DNA of 64,000 nt, taken from Variovorax sp. J22G73. GTDB lineage: Bacteria > Pseudomonadota > Gammaproteobacteria > Burkholderiales > Burkholderiaceae_C. How positions within the stretch are numbered: position 1 is the first letter of the stretch; every line of letters begins with the position of its first letter. The position numbers and the translations under genes were made by a program. Positions 16,397-25,898 of the stretch are shown here, one piece after another. The DNA is taken from contig NZ_JASZYK010000006.1 in assembly GCF_030317035.1 (NCBI RefSeq), positions 310,001 through 374,000 on the forward strand. The letters run 5' to 3'. The notes beneath the pieces are model-generated. The model made no database searches. It saw only the letters and a list, made by a program, of their open reading frames with translations, and was not told the DNA's origin.

Positions 16397-17743
16397 ATGG
16401 CCGCAAGCCAATACAAGTTCAATCTGCTCGATAGCACCAGTCGAACACAGCACATCCAACAGCGGGCAACAGAAGCGCTACAGGTAAATCGCGTCAAGCG
16501 CGAAACGAAGTTTCGGGGTGGCCGTGAGGCGTTGGCCATCATTCAGATGAACATCCATCATCTGCTGTACCGACTCGAGAACTTTCGCACGCTGAGCGAT
16601 CAGCTGAGTCAGGTGGCGGCTGGAAAGGCGGAGGAAAATCTCTTCGCCCCGTCCAGACGCGAGGATGTCAGCGCTCAAACGGCACAGCACGACATATTGT
16701 TCCGGTTGGCTCAAAAAGGCAGCGGCGATTCGATCATCCCCATCTACGACGAGCTTCGCCGCGTAAAAGAACAGAACGACGAACTCATCATTTCAGCCGA
16801 TGGTGTCGTAGTCAATGGCAACCGCAGGCTGGCCGCGATGCGCGAGCTGTTCGCAAGCGGCGACGGGGCCTTTTCAGGTTTCCAGACCGTCTCGTGTGCG
16901 GTGCTGCCCGAGTCAGCGACGGACGACGAAGTCGTGGCGCTGGAGATTGAGCTGCAGATGCAGCCTGACACCAAGTTGCCCTATGACTGGACATCGGTCG
17001 CGTTGGCCGCCCGTGCGCTGAAATCCCGCAACTATCCGGACCAGGTGATCGCCAGCATGATGAACCGGGACATCGAAGAAATTCGACGACTGGTGAAGAT
17101 GATCGACGGTGCAGACCTCTATCTAGAAGACCACCTGCAAAAGCCACGGGCCTACAACGAGCTCGATGAAACCGAACAGGCATTCAAGCAGATTGCCATC
17201 CGCAATCTGGCCAAGTCGGACAACACGGCGCTACGCGAAGTGACTCGAAAGTTCGACTTCCTTGTCGTGGAGAACCGCAGCCAGATCGAGCAGCGGGCGT
17301 ACGAGCTGATCAACAATATCGAAGCCAACCCCGAGGTGTTTCTGGACAACATCGCAGGAGTCTGGGGTGTTGATCTCAACAAGGTGCCGGAAGAGCCCGA
17401 CAGCGAGCTGGAGATCAGCTTCGAGGACATTGTGCCGACAGCGGGTCAAAAGGACTACGCCGCCCTGACTCGCTACATCGATGAACTTGGTGATGACGCA
17501 ACTGCGCGATCAAATGCAGCCCGCGCGGTCGAAGAGGCTTCGGTCCTTGCTGGTGAGCAGGGCAAGCGCAAGGATTTGGCGGCGCTGAAGTTCGCGAAGT
17601 CTGCGCAACAGAAACTCACGGCGATCAACCTGCGCTACGCCAACGAGACGACGTTTGACGAGTTGCGGACGGTACTCGCTGGCTGCGTCACTCACTGCGA
17701 AGCTCTCGCACGTGAAATCGACGCCCGCCGGGCCAGGGGTTGA
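16397..17743 (+). CDS. ParB/sulfiredoxin-fold protein, first gene of a helicase-methyltransferase operon
   Basis: I take the ATG at 16397 (GGGAG eight bases upstream) over the TTG at 16382. The 448-residue product has at about residues 115-150 the ParB/Srx-type motif ELIISADGVVVNGNRRLAAM, which in this superfamily binds nucleotides or acts as a nuclease or kinase. DndB and DpdB, of DNA phosphorothioate and 7-deazaguanine systems, belong to the same broad group. The remainder is helical and includes an acidic stretch (PEEPDSELEISFEDIV). Its stop overlaps the next gene's possible TTG start. A regulatory or DNA-sensing role in the operon is inferred. Confidence 0.7.
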   Translation: MAASQYKFNLLDSTSRTQHIQQRATEALQVNRVKRETKFRGGREALAIIQMNIHHLLYRLENFRTLSDQLSQVAAGKAEENLFAPSRREDVSAQTAQHDILFRLAQKGSGDSIIPIYDELRRVKEQNDELIISADGVVVNGNRRLAAMRELFASGDGAFSGFQTVSCAVLPESATDDEVVALEIELQMQPDTKLPYDWTSVALAARALKSRNYPDQVIASMMNRDIEEIRRLVKMIDGADLYLEDHLQKPRAYNELDETEQAFKQIAIRNLAKSDNTALREVTRKFDFLVVENRSQIEQRAYELINNIEANPEVFLDNIAGVWGVDLNKVPEEPDSELEISFEDIVPTAGQKDYAALTRYIDELGDDATARSNAARAVEEASVLAGEQGKRKDLAALKFAKSAQQKLTAINLRYANETTFDELRTVLAGCVTHCEALAREIDARRARG

Positions 17744-17748
17744 CCGCC

Positions 17749-19647
17749 GTGGCGAGCATCCTGCTGCGCTACGAGCACCACCGCCTCCAAGGCATCTTTG
17801 AGCGCGGCCCCGACATCGCCTACAGCACTTGGGTGCGCATTCGCACTTACGCGCTCGAGGCCGATCCGGCCGGAAGGGCCAACGAGCAAAGCATCGAGAT
17901 CAACTGGCGGCATGCCCTTCACGTGCTGCGGATCGCGTCAAGCCTGCAACGCCAACTGGGTTTCGCGTTTGAGACGGATGATTCCTCTCGCGAGCGTGTC
18001 CAGCAGTTCATGCGCGAGTATCGAACCGTGCGCGAAGCGGCAAATGCCGTGCGTATGGACATCAGCGAGCCAGAGATTCGCTCGCGCTTGCAGGCGCTGG
18101 GTTGGAATGCCGCAACGCATGAGCTCAAACCGTACCAAGCCAGCAATCTACGCACCTTGCTGGCCCTGCAGAACGGTGCAAATTTTTCTGTACCGGGTGC
18201 AGGCAAGACGACGGTGACCTTCGCCCTGCATCTGCTTGCACCGACCATCGTGGACCGGCTCCTCGTTGTCGCGCCGCGCAATGCGTTCATGGCATGGGAA
18301 GAAGTCATCGACGAATGCCTGAACGAGCATGCACCCGGACACACCAGGCTTCCATTTGTCCAGCTGGTCGGCGGAGAGGCTCGTATCGCTGAGCTGCTCA
18401 GCGCCAACCCGGCGCGCATGCTTATCTCGTACGACCAGCTCGTCAGAGTGGAGTCGCAGATTGAGGAGCTGCTTTCTCGCAGTCGAGTTCACCTGGTACT
18501 CGACGAAGCACACCGCATGAAAGCGGGCACAGCGTCGCGCCGTGGTACGGTTCTGCTCAAGATCGGCTACTTGGCGGTTAGGCGAGATATCTTGACCGGC
18601 ACGCCGATGCCTCAACGTCCGGCCGACATGCAGTCGCAGCTTGACTTCCTTTGGCCTGGCGCAGGGCTTGGAAGCCGGGTGTCCGCCGGTGAGCCGCCTC
18701 GCTCCGTGCTCGGCAACCTGTATGTGCGCACGACGAAGCAGCAGTTGGGCCTCGGGCCTCGCGACCGAATTCCGGTTCCGGTTACGCTCACCGACGCACA
18801 CTTGGCGTTCTACGCGGTGCTCAAGAGCGACGTGCACGCTCAGGCAAGCCTCCTGAGACAAGGCCGCCGGGGCTTCAACCTGATTCGAGCACGCCGGTCA
18901 GTGATGCGCTTGCTGCAGGCCTCTGTCAACCCGCTGCTTTTGGCCGCTGACTTTGAAGCGATAGGCGATGCCGGTCGCAACGAGCTTCTACAGGCAGTGA
19001 TCGCGGAGGGCCCCTCTGCCCGAGTGCTGAAGGTGGTCGAGATGGCAAGGCAATTTGCGCAGGACGGTCGCAAAACGCTGATCTGGACCAGTTTTCGCTC
19101 CACCGTGGAGCAACTCCGTAACCTGATGCCTGAACTCGAACCGGCGGTCATCGACGGCAGCACAGGCATCGGCGACGAAGACGACGACGAAACTCGTCAG
19201 GGCCAGATACGCCGTTTCAAGACCGACCCGAACTGCAAGGCGATGGTGGCGAACCCAGCGGCGGCGTCGGAAGGCATGAGCCTGCACATGGTTTGCCATG
19301 ACGCCATCTACCTGGACCGCAGTTACAACGCCACACACTACCTGCAGTCGATCGACCGCATTCACCGCCTGGGTTTGCCTGAGGGCGTGCGCACGCGCGT
19401 GCACATCCTGCAGAACCGACTGCCTCTCGATGTCGGCTCCATCGACTTGTCGGTGGCCCGGCGCTTGGGTATCAAGATCAGACAGATGGAGGCAATGCTC
19501 GGCGACGAAGACCTCCATGAACTGGCGTTGGACGAAGAGAACATGGGCAGTGACTTGGAAGATTCGATCGACACGCGCGACATTTTGGATCTGCTCGACG
19601 AGATCGAGAGAAGCGTGCCACCCGAGCTAGATGCGCTCGTCGAATAA
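17749..19647 (+). CDS. SNF2/superfamily-2 helicase
   Basis: The GTG at 17749 has AGGGG nine bases upstream; a TTG at 17740 is also possible. The 632-residue product has Walker A FSVPGAGKTT at about residues 146-155, motif Ia LLVVAPRNAFMAW, motif II VLDEAHRMKAG, motif III LTGTPMPQRP, and C-terminal helicase motifs (TLIWTSFRSTVEQL; NPAAASEGMSLH; YLQSIDRIHRLG). This is the SNF2-like class that translocates on double-stranded DNA in many defence systems. It is flanked by the ParB-like gene and the DUF3883 gene on the same strand with almost no spacing. Confidence 0.85.
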   Translation: MASILLRYEHHRLQGIFERGPDIAYSTWVRIRTYALEADPAGRANEQSIEINWRHALHVLRIASSLQRQLGFAFETDDSSRERVQQFMREYRTVREAANAVRMDISEPEIRSRLQALGWNAATHELKPYQASNLRTLLALQNGANFSVPGAGKTTVTFALHLLAPTIVDRLLVVAPRNAFMAWEEVIDECLNEHAPGHTRLPFVQLVGGEARIAELLSANPARMLISYDQLVRVESQIEELLSRSRVHLVLDEAHRMKAGTASRRGTVLLKIGYLAVRRDILTGTPMPQRPADMQSQLDFLWPGAGLGSRVSAGEPPRSVLGNLYVRTTKQQLGLGPRDRIPVPVTLTDAHLAFYAVLKSDVHAQASLLRQGRRGFNLIRARRSVMRLLQASVNPLLLAADFEAIGDAGRNELLQAVIAEGPSARVLKVVEMARQFAQDGRKTLIWTSFRSTVEQLRNLMPELEPAVIDGSTGIGDEDDDETRQGQIRRFKTDPNCKAMVANPAAASEGMSLHMVCHDAIYLDRSYNATHYLQSIDRIHRLGLPEGVRTRVHILQNRLPLDVGSIDLSVARRLGIKIRQMEAMLGDEDLHELALDEENMGSDLEDSIDTRDILDLLDEIERSVPPELDALVE

Positions 19648-19662
19648 CGCACAGGTTGCGGC

Positions 19663-20463
19663 TTGGCTGCGACCTTCCGCCGCGGAGGGCTGGCGAGCGC
19701 TGAGCCGGCAGCTATTGGTGTTCCGAATGAATCGACGCAGACTGCTGTGGCGCGACTGAAGACCAGCTACGCCACCGGCGGCTTTGACTACGATGCAGCC
19801 GAGGCGATGGTCGCTATGCTGGGCGCGGCAAAGGGGACTGGCGCTAGTGCCTACCAGTTGCTCATCGAGCTCGAGGCGAACAATGGGCCCACCTGGCTGG
19901 CAGCTTTGCCCAGAGGACGGCAAGCGTTGCGCGATGCGCTGACAGTCGACGCAGGTGAGTGTTTCAGGCGGTCTGGAGCTTTTGACACCCCCCCTTCCCT
20001 TGAAATAGTCGGCTTCCTCGATCGCCTGGCGAGTACAGCCCGCGCCCACGCTAGCCTGCCGCTCGTCGAGTCGGGTCGACTGGCAGAACGCATGTCGTTC
20101 GAGCTGGAGGTGGCGCGCTGTGCTGAGATGCAAGGCGCGCCTGCTGTCGAGTGGATTGCCTTGGATGACAACTCGGCGGGCTATGACATCCTCTCAAGCC
20201 GGATGGTTGACGGCCGCCCGTACCGCAAGCTTATCGAGGTCAAGTCCTGCCGAGGCAAGCCGTTGCGAATGATCGTCACGCGCAACGAATGGAATACGGC
20301 CTGTCAGCAGCCAGACGGGTTTGTCTTTCATTTCTGGGACATGATCGCTAGCCAGTTGCATGAGCTGTCGTGGGGCGATCTGGAGCCGCACATGCCTCGG
20401 GATCAGGGAACTGGCCGCTGGGACAGTGCGACGCTGATCCTAGCCTGGTTGCACGGGAATTGA
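19663..20463 (+). CDS. DUF3883 (NO VEIN-type, restriction-endonuclease-like) protein
   Basis: The C-terminal half (about residues 140-240) matches DUF3883: SFELEVARCAEMQGAPAVEW, then DDNSAGYDILS and YRKLIEVKSCRGKP. The Asp in GYDIL and Glu-x-Lys in IEVKS form a PD-(D/E)xK-like site, so it may be the cutting subunit of the operon. The N-terminal half is helical and unknown. The start is uncertain: TTG at 19663 or GTG at 19747 are possible, and neither has a strong ribosome site. A different frame is open from the ATG at 19631, so a sequencing or natural frameshift near the start is conceivable. Confidence 0.7.
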   Translation: MAATFRRGGLASAEPAAIGVPNESTQTAVARLKTSYATGGFDYDAAEAMVAMLGAAKGTGASAYQLLIELEANNGPTWLAALPRGRQALRDALTVDAGECFRRSGAFDTPPSLEIVGFLDRLASTARAHASLPLVESGRLAERMSFELEVARCAEMQGAPAVEWIALDDNSAGYDILSSRMVDGRPYRKLIEVKSCRGKPLRMIVTRNEWNTACQQPDGFVFHFWDMIASQLHELSWGDLEPHMPRDQGTGRWDSATLILAWLHGN

Positions 20464-20498
20464 CGCAGATCTATGATCTCAGCGAAGTGGAGAGATCT

Positions 20499-21479
20499 GT
20501 GAGCAAAAGCGATAGCGAAAAAGCCGAGGTGGCGACGTACAAGTCCGTGAAGGGCGTCAAGGACTGGTTGGCCAGGCCTCACGGCGCCCCCTCGGCCGTG
20601 ATTTTTGAAGGTGCGTGCGAGAAGCTACTGGCCGGGCTCGTCGATTCTTCTGTCGACCTGATCGTGTCGTCGCCCCCTTACTGCATGGGCAAGGCGTACG
20701 AAAGCCGCCAAGACAACCTTGAGGATTTCATCTCAAACCACGAGAAGATACTCCCCGAGGTCTGCCGCATCCTGAAGCCAGGCGGCAGCTTGTGCTGGCA
20801 AGTGGGATTTCATGTCTTGGACGGGGTTACGACGCCGCTCGATTTCCTTGTCTACGACATCATGAGCAAGATCAGCGGCATGAAGTTGCGCAACCGGATC
20901 GCATGGACATTCGGCCATGGCTTGCATTGCCAGACGCGCTTTAGTGGCCGCTACGAGACCGTACTTTGGTACACCAAGGGTGACGAGTACAACTTCGACC
21001 TCGATGCCATTCGGGTGCCCCAAAAGTACCCTGGAAAGCAGCACTCGAACGGCCCGAAGAAGGGCCAGCCCAGCGGCAACCCCTTGGGCAAGAACCCGAG
21101 CGATGTGTGGGACATTCCCAACGTAAACGCCAACCACCTGGAGAAGACGGAGCACCCATGCCAGTTCCCGGTCGGTCTGGTTCAGCGGCTGGTGCGTGCG
21201 CTCAGCAAGGAAGGGGACGTCGTGCTTGACCCCTTCTGTGGGGTAGCGTCGGCCGGCGTCGCCGCCCTCTTCGAGAAGCGTCATTTCATCGGCGCGGAAC
21301 TCGATGCGGAATACGCCAAGCTTGGTGTTGAGCGACTGCGCGCCACCATCAAGGGCGAGGTGCGCTTCCGCCCGGCGGACAGGGCCATCGCCGAACCAAA
21401 CCCAAACTCGATTGTGGGACGGCGGCCAGCTGGTTTCGCAACCAACAACGACTTGGGTGAGGAGTTGCTGGTGGTCTAG
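20499..21479 (+). CDS. DNA methyltransferase of the amino group class (beta order, SPPY)
   Basis: I take the GTG at 20499, with GGAGAG six bases upstream; a TTG at 20460 is possible. The 326-residue product has catalytic motif IV VSSPPYCMG at about residue 56 before the AdoMet motif DPFCGVASAG at about residue 244, the order of beta-class N4-cytosine or N6-adenine enzymes. It would mark host DNA so that the helicase-nuclease pair upstream spares it. It is the last gene of the operon 16397-21479. Type III methyltransferases share this order but are larger and come with a res subunit, which is not the case here. Confidence 0.85.
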   Translation: MSKSDSEKAEVATYKSVKGVKDWLARPHGAPSAVIFEGACEKLLAGLVDSSVDLIVSSPPYCMGKAYESRQDNLEDFISNHEKILPEVCRILKPGGSLCWQVGFHVLDGVTTPLDFLVYDIMSKISGMKLRNRIAWTFGHGLHCQTRFSGRYETVLWYTKGDEYNFDLDAIRVPQKYPGKQHSNGPKKGQPSGNPLGKNPSDVWDIPNVNANHLEKTEHPCQFPVGLVQRLVRALSKEGDVVLDPFCGVASAGVAALFEKRHFIGAELDAEYAKLGVERLRATIKGEVRFRPADRAIAEPNPNSIVGRRPAGFATNNDLGEELLVV

Positions 21480-22037
21480 CAAAGCGGCGCTCCGGCATTG
21501 ATCGCAACCTGTGTTGGCCCCCCTTCTTGGCTGGCGGCAGCCCAACTCGTCAAGCACCACGTGCCCGCGTAGATCAGCAGGTGTGGGGTGTTGCCGGCCA
21601 CAGGCCTTCTCCCGCTCGAGCGTGTGACTGGCTTCATGGTCGAGGAAAGGCGCACCCGCCGATGATGATGCTCGATGGCTTCCACGCCCAGTGCCGTCTT
21701 GGTGAGGACTTGCTCGTGCCCGGCCCGCCCACGTGCACCTTGCTTGCGAGTGCTTCACGGGGCGCGAAGGACGTATGACGCCAGCAGTGCCATCGAGGGA
21801 TGGCCATTTTTTTGGTTCTAGCCGCGAAACTTCTTCGAGTCCGGCACCAATATCTCGTGGAGCAGTGCGAGAAACAGAGGGGTTAGGTCGGCAACGGCCG
21901 CACGACCACGCCCAAGTCGCACCTGGACGCCTAGACGACCTGCTGCTTAAGAACGAGTTCCGTGCTACCGCCGCCCATGCCGATGTCCGAAGGTCGAGCC
22001 TTCTTATCATCCGTGCTCGATCACGACCTAAAAAGCC
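21480..22037. other. Gap with no supported gene downstream of the methyltransferase
   Basis: The stretch is GC-rich with short overlapping frames on both strands and no ribosome sites or recognisable protein segments. It may hold decayed transposase or cargo DNA, but no segment was specific enough to name. Confidence 0.4.
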
Positions 22038-22298
22038 ATGAGCACCGATTTCGAAAATCTTCCTGACCGTATAGACGTTGAAAACTCGGCACACCTTCAG
22101 CTTTGGGCTACGGCATTTGGCTGCAGGCAAGAACATATTCGGACCGCTGTGAATGCATGTGGCCCGGACGTGGCGGTAGTGCGTCAATTCATCAGAGGCG
22201 CTCAAGCGGCCCGCGGCCACATGAAGCAGCACATGCAGACCCATGAGATGGCCGCAGCAGCTATTGCGCGTGGCAAGTCGGGTACCAGGGGCCTGTAG
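22038..22298 (+). CDS. DUF3606 family small protein
   Basis: The 86-residue product contains the DUF3606 core: PDRIDVENSAHLQLWATAFG, then CRQEHIRTAVNACGPDVAVV. This small domain is widespread in Proteobacteria, often on islands and next to stress-related genes, with no known activity. The C-terminal 30 residues (HMKQHMQTHEMAAAAIARG) are an extra helix. It precedes the DUF2252 gene by about 500 bp. Confidence 0.7.
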   Translation: MSTDFENLPDRIDVENSAHLQLWATAFGCRQEHIRTAVNACGPDVAVVRQFIRGAQAARGHMKQHMQTHEMAAAAIARGKSGTRGL

Positions 22299-22799
22299 TG
22301 AGAGCCGCTGAGCCGCTCGAGCTATAGGCACTGCCACCGCCCTTGGCGAAGGTCGTGGAGCTAAATGCGAGGACAGCGCCATGCGGAATGTGGCACCGCA
22401 CACTGACGTGCGCTCCTACAAACTGCATCGCAGCTGCAGCTACATTTAACGTTTGGTTTTGCATTCACACCTCGTCGAAGACAAAAAAGTTATTTGGGAC
22501 AACCTGATTCCGACGCTAGAGGCGCTTTCAGACATGACGCCAACGTGGAGAAGGATCGACCACGTCAATATCCGACCGCCGTGAGATTCCCGCCAGGCAA
22601 TCGCGTCCGCTTGTGGCTCCGGCGCTGACGCGACATTGGACTTTCTCTGCGCGCGTCGGTGTTCATCCTTCTTCCCAGTTCCACGCCGGGGACCTAAGCA
22701 TTGTGGGGGCTGACGCCGACCACGACGGAGGCGTGAGGAGCCGCTCGAATTCGCACAACGCCGAGCGGTGTTTGCCTGCATCATCGTGGTGACGAGGTG
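22299..22799. other. Gap with no supported gene
   Basis: Between 22451 and 22580 one frame encodes a plausible-looking short peptide (VEDKKVIWDNLIPTLEALSD), but it has no good start. It may be a gene fragment. The rest shows nothing I can name. Confidence 0.35.
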
Positions 22800-24059
22800 A
22801 TGAAACTTGAGCGCTTACTTCAAGGCCTTATGCATAACACTAAGAAGCGGCTTTCGAGGTTTCCGGTACCCCATCCCGAGACCCGTCAACCTGCGCTTTC
22901 CGCGGCGCGCAATCTCAAAATGGCGCGCTCCGCGCACGCCTACGTCCGCGGCAACACGCTGCGCTTTTACGAGTGGCTTGACTCTGTCGCGCCGGCGTCC
23001 CTGCCAGACGGTCCGCCGATCTGGATCTGTGGCGACTGCCATATAGGCAATTTGGGGCCGGTGGCCAATTCCGAAGGCGAGCTAGCGATCGAGATTCGTG
23101 ATTTCGACCAGACCGTCATCGGTAATCCTGCACACGATATCGTACGGCTTGCGCTGTCACTGGCTTCGGCTGCTCGAGGATCTGATTTGCCGGGTGTGAT
23201 TACTGCGCGGATGATCGAGCAGGTTGTGGCGGGTTATACCGACGCCTTTGCTCCCAAGCGAGCACTTTTGACTCTGCGGCCACCCGCTGCGATCAGCCGA
23301 AGCCTCACGCAAGCGCGCAATCGAACGTGGCGGCATTTGGCAGCGGAGCGATTGGGCGGCGAGACCATGGCTATCCCACATGGGCCTCGGTTTTGGCCGG
23401 TGGCGCAAATTGAGCGAGACGACATTTCTCAATTGGTCTTGTCTCGCGACGTGCGACAGCTGGTGACCGGGCTGCACCACAGGCGGGACGATGCCAAGGT
23501 CGTGATGCTGGACACCGCCTATTGGATGAAGGGCTGCAGTTCGCTCGGGAGACTACGGTATGCCGTGTTGATGGAGGTGGGCAAGGCCGTCGCGCGGGGC
23601 CGCGACTTCTGTCTTCTAGACATCAAGGAGGCGATCAAAGCCTTGGCGCCTCATGAGAGCTATGCTCATCGGATGCCAGACGAAAACGGTGCCCGCGTCG
23701 TTGCAGGAGCTCAGGCAATGTCGCCGTTCCTAGGAACGCGCATGAGGACAGGGCAAATCGGCCGACGTTCAGTTTTTGTGCGGGAATTGCTCCCTCAAGA
23801 TATGAAGCTGGAGTTTGAGCAGTTGAGCTCCGACGAGGCAACCCAAGTGGCCTATTTCTTGGCACGAACAGTAGGAATCGCACACGCCCGCCAGATGGAC
23901 AGCGCGACCCGACGAGCTTGGCGATCAACGCTGACGCAAAATCACTCGAAGGTCATTGATGCGCCGCCGTGGCTGTGGTCCAGCGTCGTTGATCTTGTCG
24001 CCTCCCATGAACGCGGCTATTTAGACCACTGCCGGCGATACGCGCTGGAGGCAGCGTAG
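22800..24059 (+). CDS. DUF2252 family protein (kinase-like fold)
   Basis: The ATG at 22800 follows GACGAGG. The 419-residue product has the DUF2252 hallmarks: MARSAHAYVRGNTLRFYEWL, IWICGDCHIGNLGPV and EIRDFDQTVIGNPAHDIVRL, followed by the later conserved ELLPQDMKLEF and the C-terminal HARQMDS. The GDxHxGN and DFD pattern resembles the catalytic loop of aminoglycoside-phosphotransferase-like kinases, so a phosphotransfer role is possible though not shown. It stands alone in a decayed region between DUF3606 and DUF2383 remnants. Confidence 0.85.
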   Translation: MKLERLLQGLMHNTKKRLSRFPVPHPETRQPALSAARNLKMARSAHAYVRGNTLRFYEWLDSVAPASLPDGPPIWICGDCHIGNLGPVANSEGELAIEIRDFDQTVIGNPAHDIVRLALSLASAARGSDLPGVITARMIEQVVAGYTDAFAPKRALLTLRPPAAISRSLTQARNRTWRHLAAERLGGETMAIPHGPRFWPVAQIERDDISQLVLSRDVRQLVTGLHHRRDDAKVVMLDTAYWMKGCSSLGRLRYAVLMEVGKAVARGRDFCLLDIKEAIKALAPHESYAHRMPDENGARVVAGAQAMSPFLGTRMRTGQIGRRSVFVRELLPQDMKLEFEQLSSDEATQVAYFLARTVGIAHARQMDSATRRAWRSTLTQNHSKVIDAPPWLWSSVVDLVASHERGYLDHCRRYALEAA

Positions 24060-24321
24060 CCAGCCCGGCCAGAGGTGGAGCTGCCCTTGTCAGAGACAAA
24101 CGCCGGTCATTCTCGCGCGCTATCGCGCGCCTTGAAGCGCGCGCTCGGATGCATTTTGATGCGATCAAACCTGGTTGTCGTCGACGAAGCAGCCCCGTGC
24201 AAAGCGTTCTGTGAGCGGTCTCACTATGTCGTATTCGGCTTCGCCGAGTTTGCGACGGCTTTGTATTGGCACCTCTTTCATTCGAATGCCAGCAAGGGCT
24301 GCATCGGTGGCTCTCAACCGG

Positions 24322-24556
24322 TCACAGCCCATCTTCAAGTTTTTCCGCCAGCACGCGCAGCTCCCGAATGTCGGCATGAAAGCATTGCACACCTTCCGCT
24401 TGGCGCTGGAGAGCGGCGCGAACATCCTCGGGCAGGTTTTGGTCGAGCGCCGTGCGGTATCGTGCAACTGCCGCCTCTTCACCACGCTCACAAGCCTCAA
24501 GGATCGATAGTGCCTCATCAACAGCAGCTCGCGCGCCTAGCCGGTGAAAGGCCTTT
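24322..24556 (-). pseudogene. C-terminal fragment of a DUF2383 (PA2169-type four-helix bundle) gene
   Basis: On the minus strand the frame ending at TGA 24322-24324 encodes DEALSILEACERGEEAAVAR, then YRTALDQNLPEDVRAALQRQ, the last two helices of the PA2169-type DUF2383 fold. Upstream the frame meets a stop after about 75 codons and no N-terminal helices are found, so the 5' half is lost. Genes of this family sit in stress-response islands. Confidence 0.65.
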
Positions 24557-25106
24557 CGTCATGCGAAGCAACGATCTCGCAGATGCACCGCGCGTGCCGA
24601 GTCAGGATGGGACTCGCGATGATTCCCAATTTTCTCGCACGCGCCGACGAAGGCTTAGTCGAAGTAACCGATGCGGCGTCTACCTCGAAGCGTGATATCT
24701 GGCGCGTTGTCCATCCTGACGTTCGGCCCTCGCCGCGCGTCATACTGATAGCACATCGAGTCGCCGAGTTGGTTCGAAAACTCGCTGGGCTTAGCTTGAC
24801 GGCGATCTCGTAGCCGCCCATGGCCAAGGTGCCATACCTGCGGCGGTCCTGCGCGAGCAGGACCAGCCGCGCGAAGGGCGCGCCCCCCGCGGTTGTCAGC
24901 TGCAGTTCGCTGCCGACGATGAAGTGAATCCCCCGCTCACGAGCCTCGATGTGGGCACGGACGACGCCGGAAAGCGTCGCTTCGTCGGTGAGTGCCAAGC
25001 TGCTGTATCGCTTCTCGGCCGCGCGTGCGACCAATTTTTCCGGTAGGGACGCGCCCTGGACGAAAGTGAAACTGGACCGGCATGCAACTCCGCGTACGCC
25101 GGGCAT
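24537..25106 (-). pseudogene. dnaE2: N-terminal fragment of error-prone DNA polymerase dnaE2
   Basis: From the ATG at 25106 the first 95 residues match the PHP domain start of DnaE2: CRSSFTFVQGASLPEKLVAR, AEKRYSSLALTDEATLSGVV and IHFIVGSELQL, ending at about 24822 (QDRRRYGTLA). The remaining frame down to 24537 shows no similarity to the polymerase, whose full length is about 1050 residues. The gene is therefore a truncated remnant fused to unrelated sequence. The ImuA and ImuB partners are not in the window. Confidence 0.75.
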
Positions 25107-25255
25107 CAGGCGGAATACTGTTTTTTTTTACAGTAACTTCCTGGGCAAAACTTGGACACAGGAACTAATTAACGCAATGCGCGGTTCCTCCCCAAGATGT
25201 GACCACCGCCTTCACTTGAACGCAACTATCGTCTACGATTTGGGGGGACACGATA

Positions 25256-25495
25256 GTGAACAAGAGGCGGCAGACTGCGGAACAGCTGATGGATGCGCTG
25301 CTTGACCTGGTGGCGAACGACTCTGCTCTTTTTTCTCAGATGACTGATCTGCGAAGAGCAAGCGTGAGACCGACTACCGAACACTTTGAAGGTGCGAACT
25401 GGACCGTTCGCAGCGATACAAACATCGACCAGTTTCGGCCTGAGATTGCTCGCGCCATCCGCGAGCTCCAAGCCAGATTCGACCTGGCCGATTAG
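25256..25495 (+). CDS. Small hypothetical protein
   Basis: A GTG start at 25256 follows GGGGGGAC at good spacing. The 79-residue product is soluble and predicted helical at both ends (RQTAEQLMDALLDLVAND; ARAIRELQARFDLAD). No family is recognised. It lies 150 bp from the dnaE2 fragment, divergent from it, in a region of mixed composition. Confidence 0.45.
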   Translation: MNKRRQTAEQLMDALLDLVANDSALFSQMTDLRRASVRPTTEHFEGANWTVRSDTNIDQFRPEIARAIRELQARFDLAD

Positions 25496-25677
25496 GTTGC
25501 ATGACTGCGACCACGCCGTGGGTTTGATGCGCTGCAGCCGACGGCTTTTACGGTCGACTGCACCAATCCGTAAGGTCGAAGCCTTGAAGAACCTTTGCGA
25601 TCTAACGCCGAGCCAGCGCCGCCCCGCCTACCGGCAGCTGCCTGGCCATATCGTCAACCCCTTGTAGGGAGAACTGA

Positions 25678-25878
25678 GTGGCAGAAAACGAAGTGGCACG
25701 AAGCGAGCAACTTGACCTCGCGGACCAATACCTGGCGAAGGTGAAAACTTCCATTTCAGCACTGAGCCAGACAGAGTACCTTCCGAAAGAGGTGTTGGAG
25801 GCCCTGGGATATCTAACGAGCGCAAGCGACTGCTTGAGCACTGTGCTGCGGCAGTTTTATCCTCAGCTCTCCAAATAG
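25678..25878 (+). CDS. Small hypothetical helical protein
   Basis: A GTG start at 25678 follows AGGGAG six to seven bases upstream. The 66-residue product (QLDLADQYLAKVKTSISALS, then EVLEALGYLTSASDCLSTVL) is predicted all-helical and slightly acidic. No family is recognised. It is convergent with the H-NS-like gene, 20 bp away. Confidence 0.45.
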   Translation: MAENEVARSEQLDLADQYLAKVKTSISALSQTEYLPKEVLEALGYLTSASDCLSTVLRQFYPQLSK

Positions 25879-25898
25879 TCGGCACGTCCGAATCCAGT

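Noticed and set aside
21480..21780. Possible IS66 or other transposase remnant after the methyltransferase
   Set aside because: Translation in all frames gives no segment matching a known transposase motif; kept as an unassigned gap.
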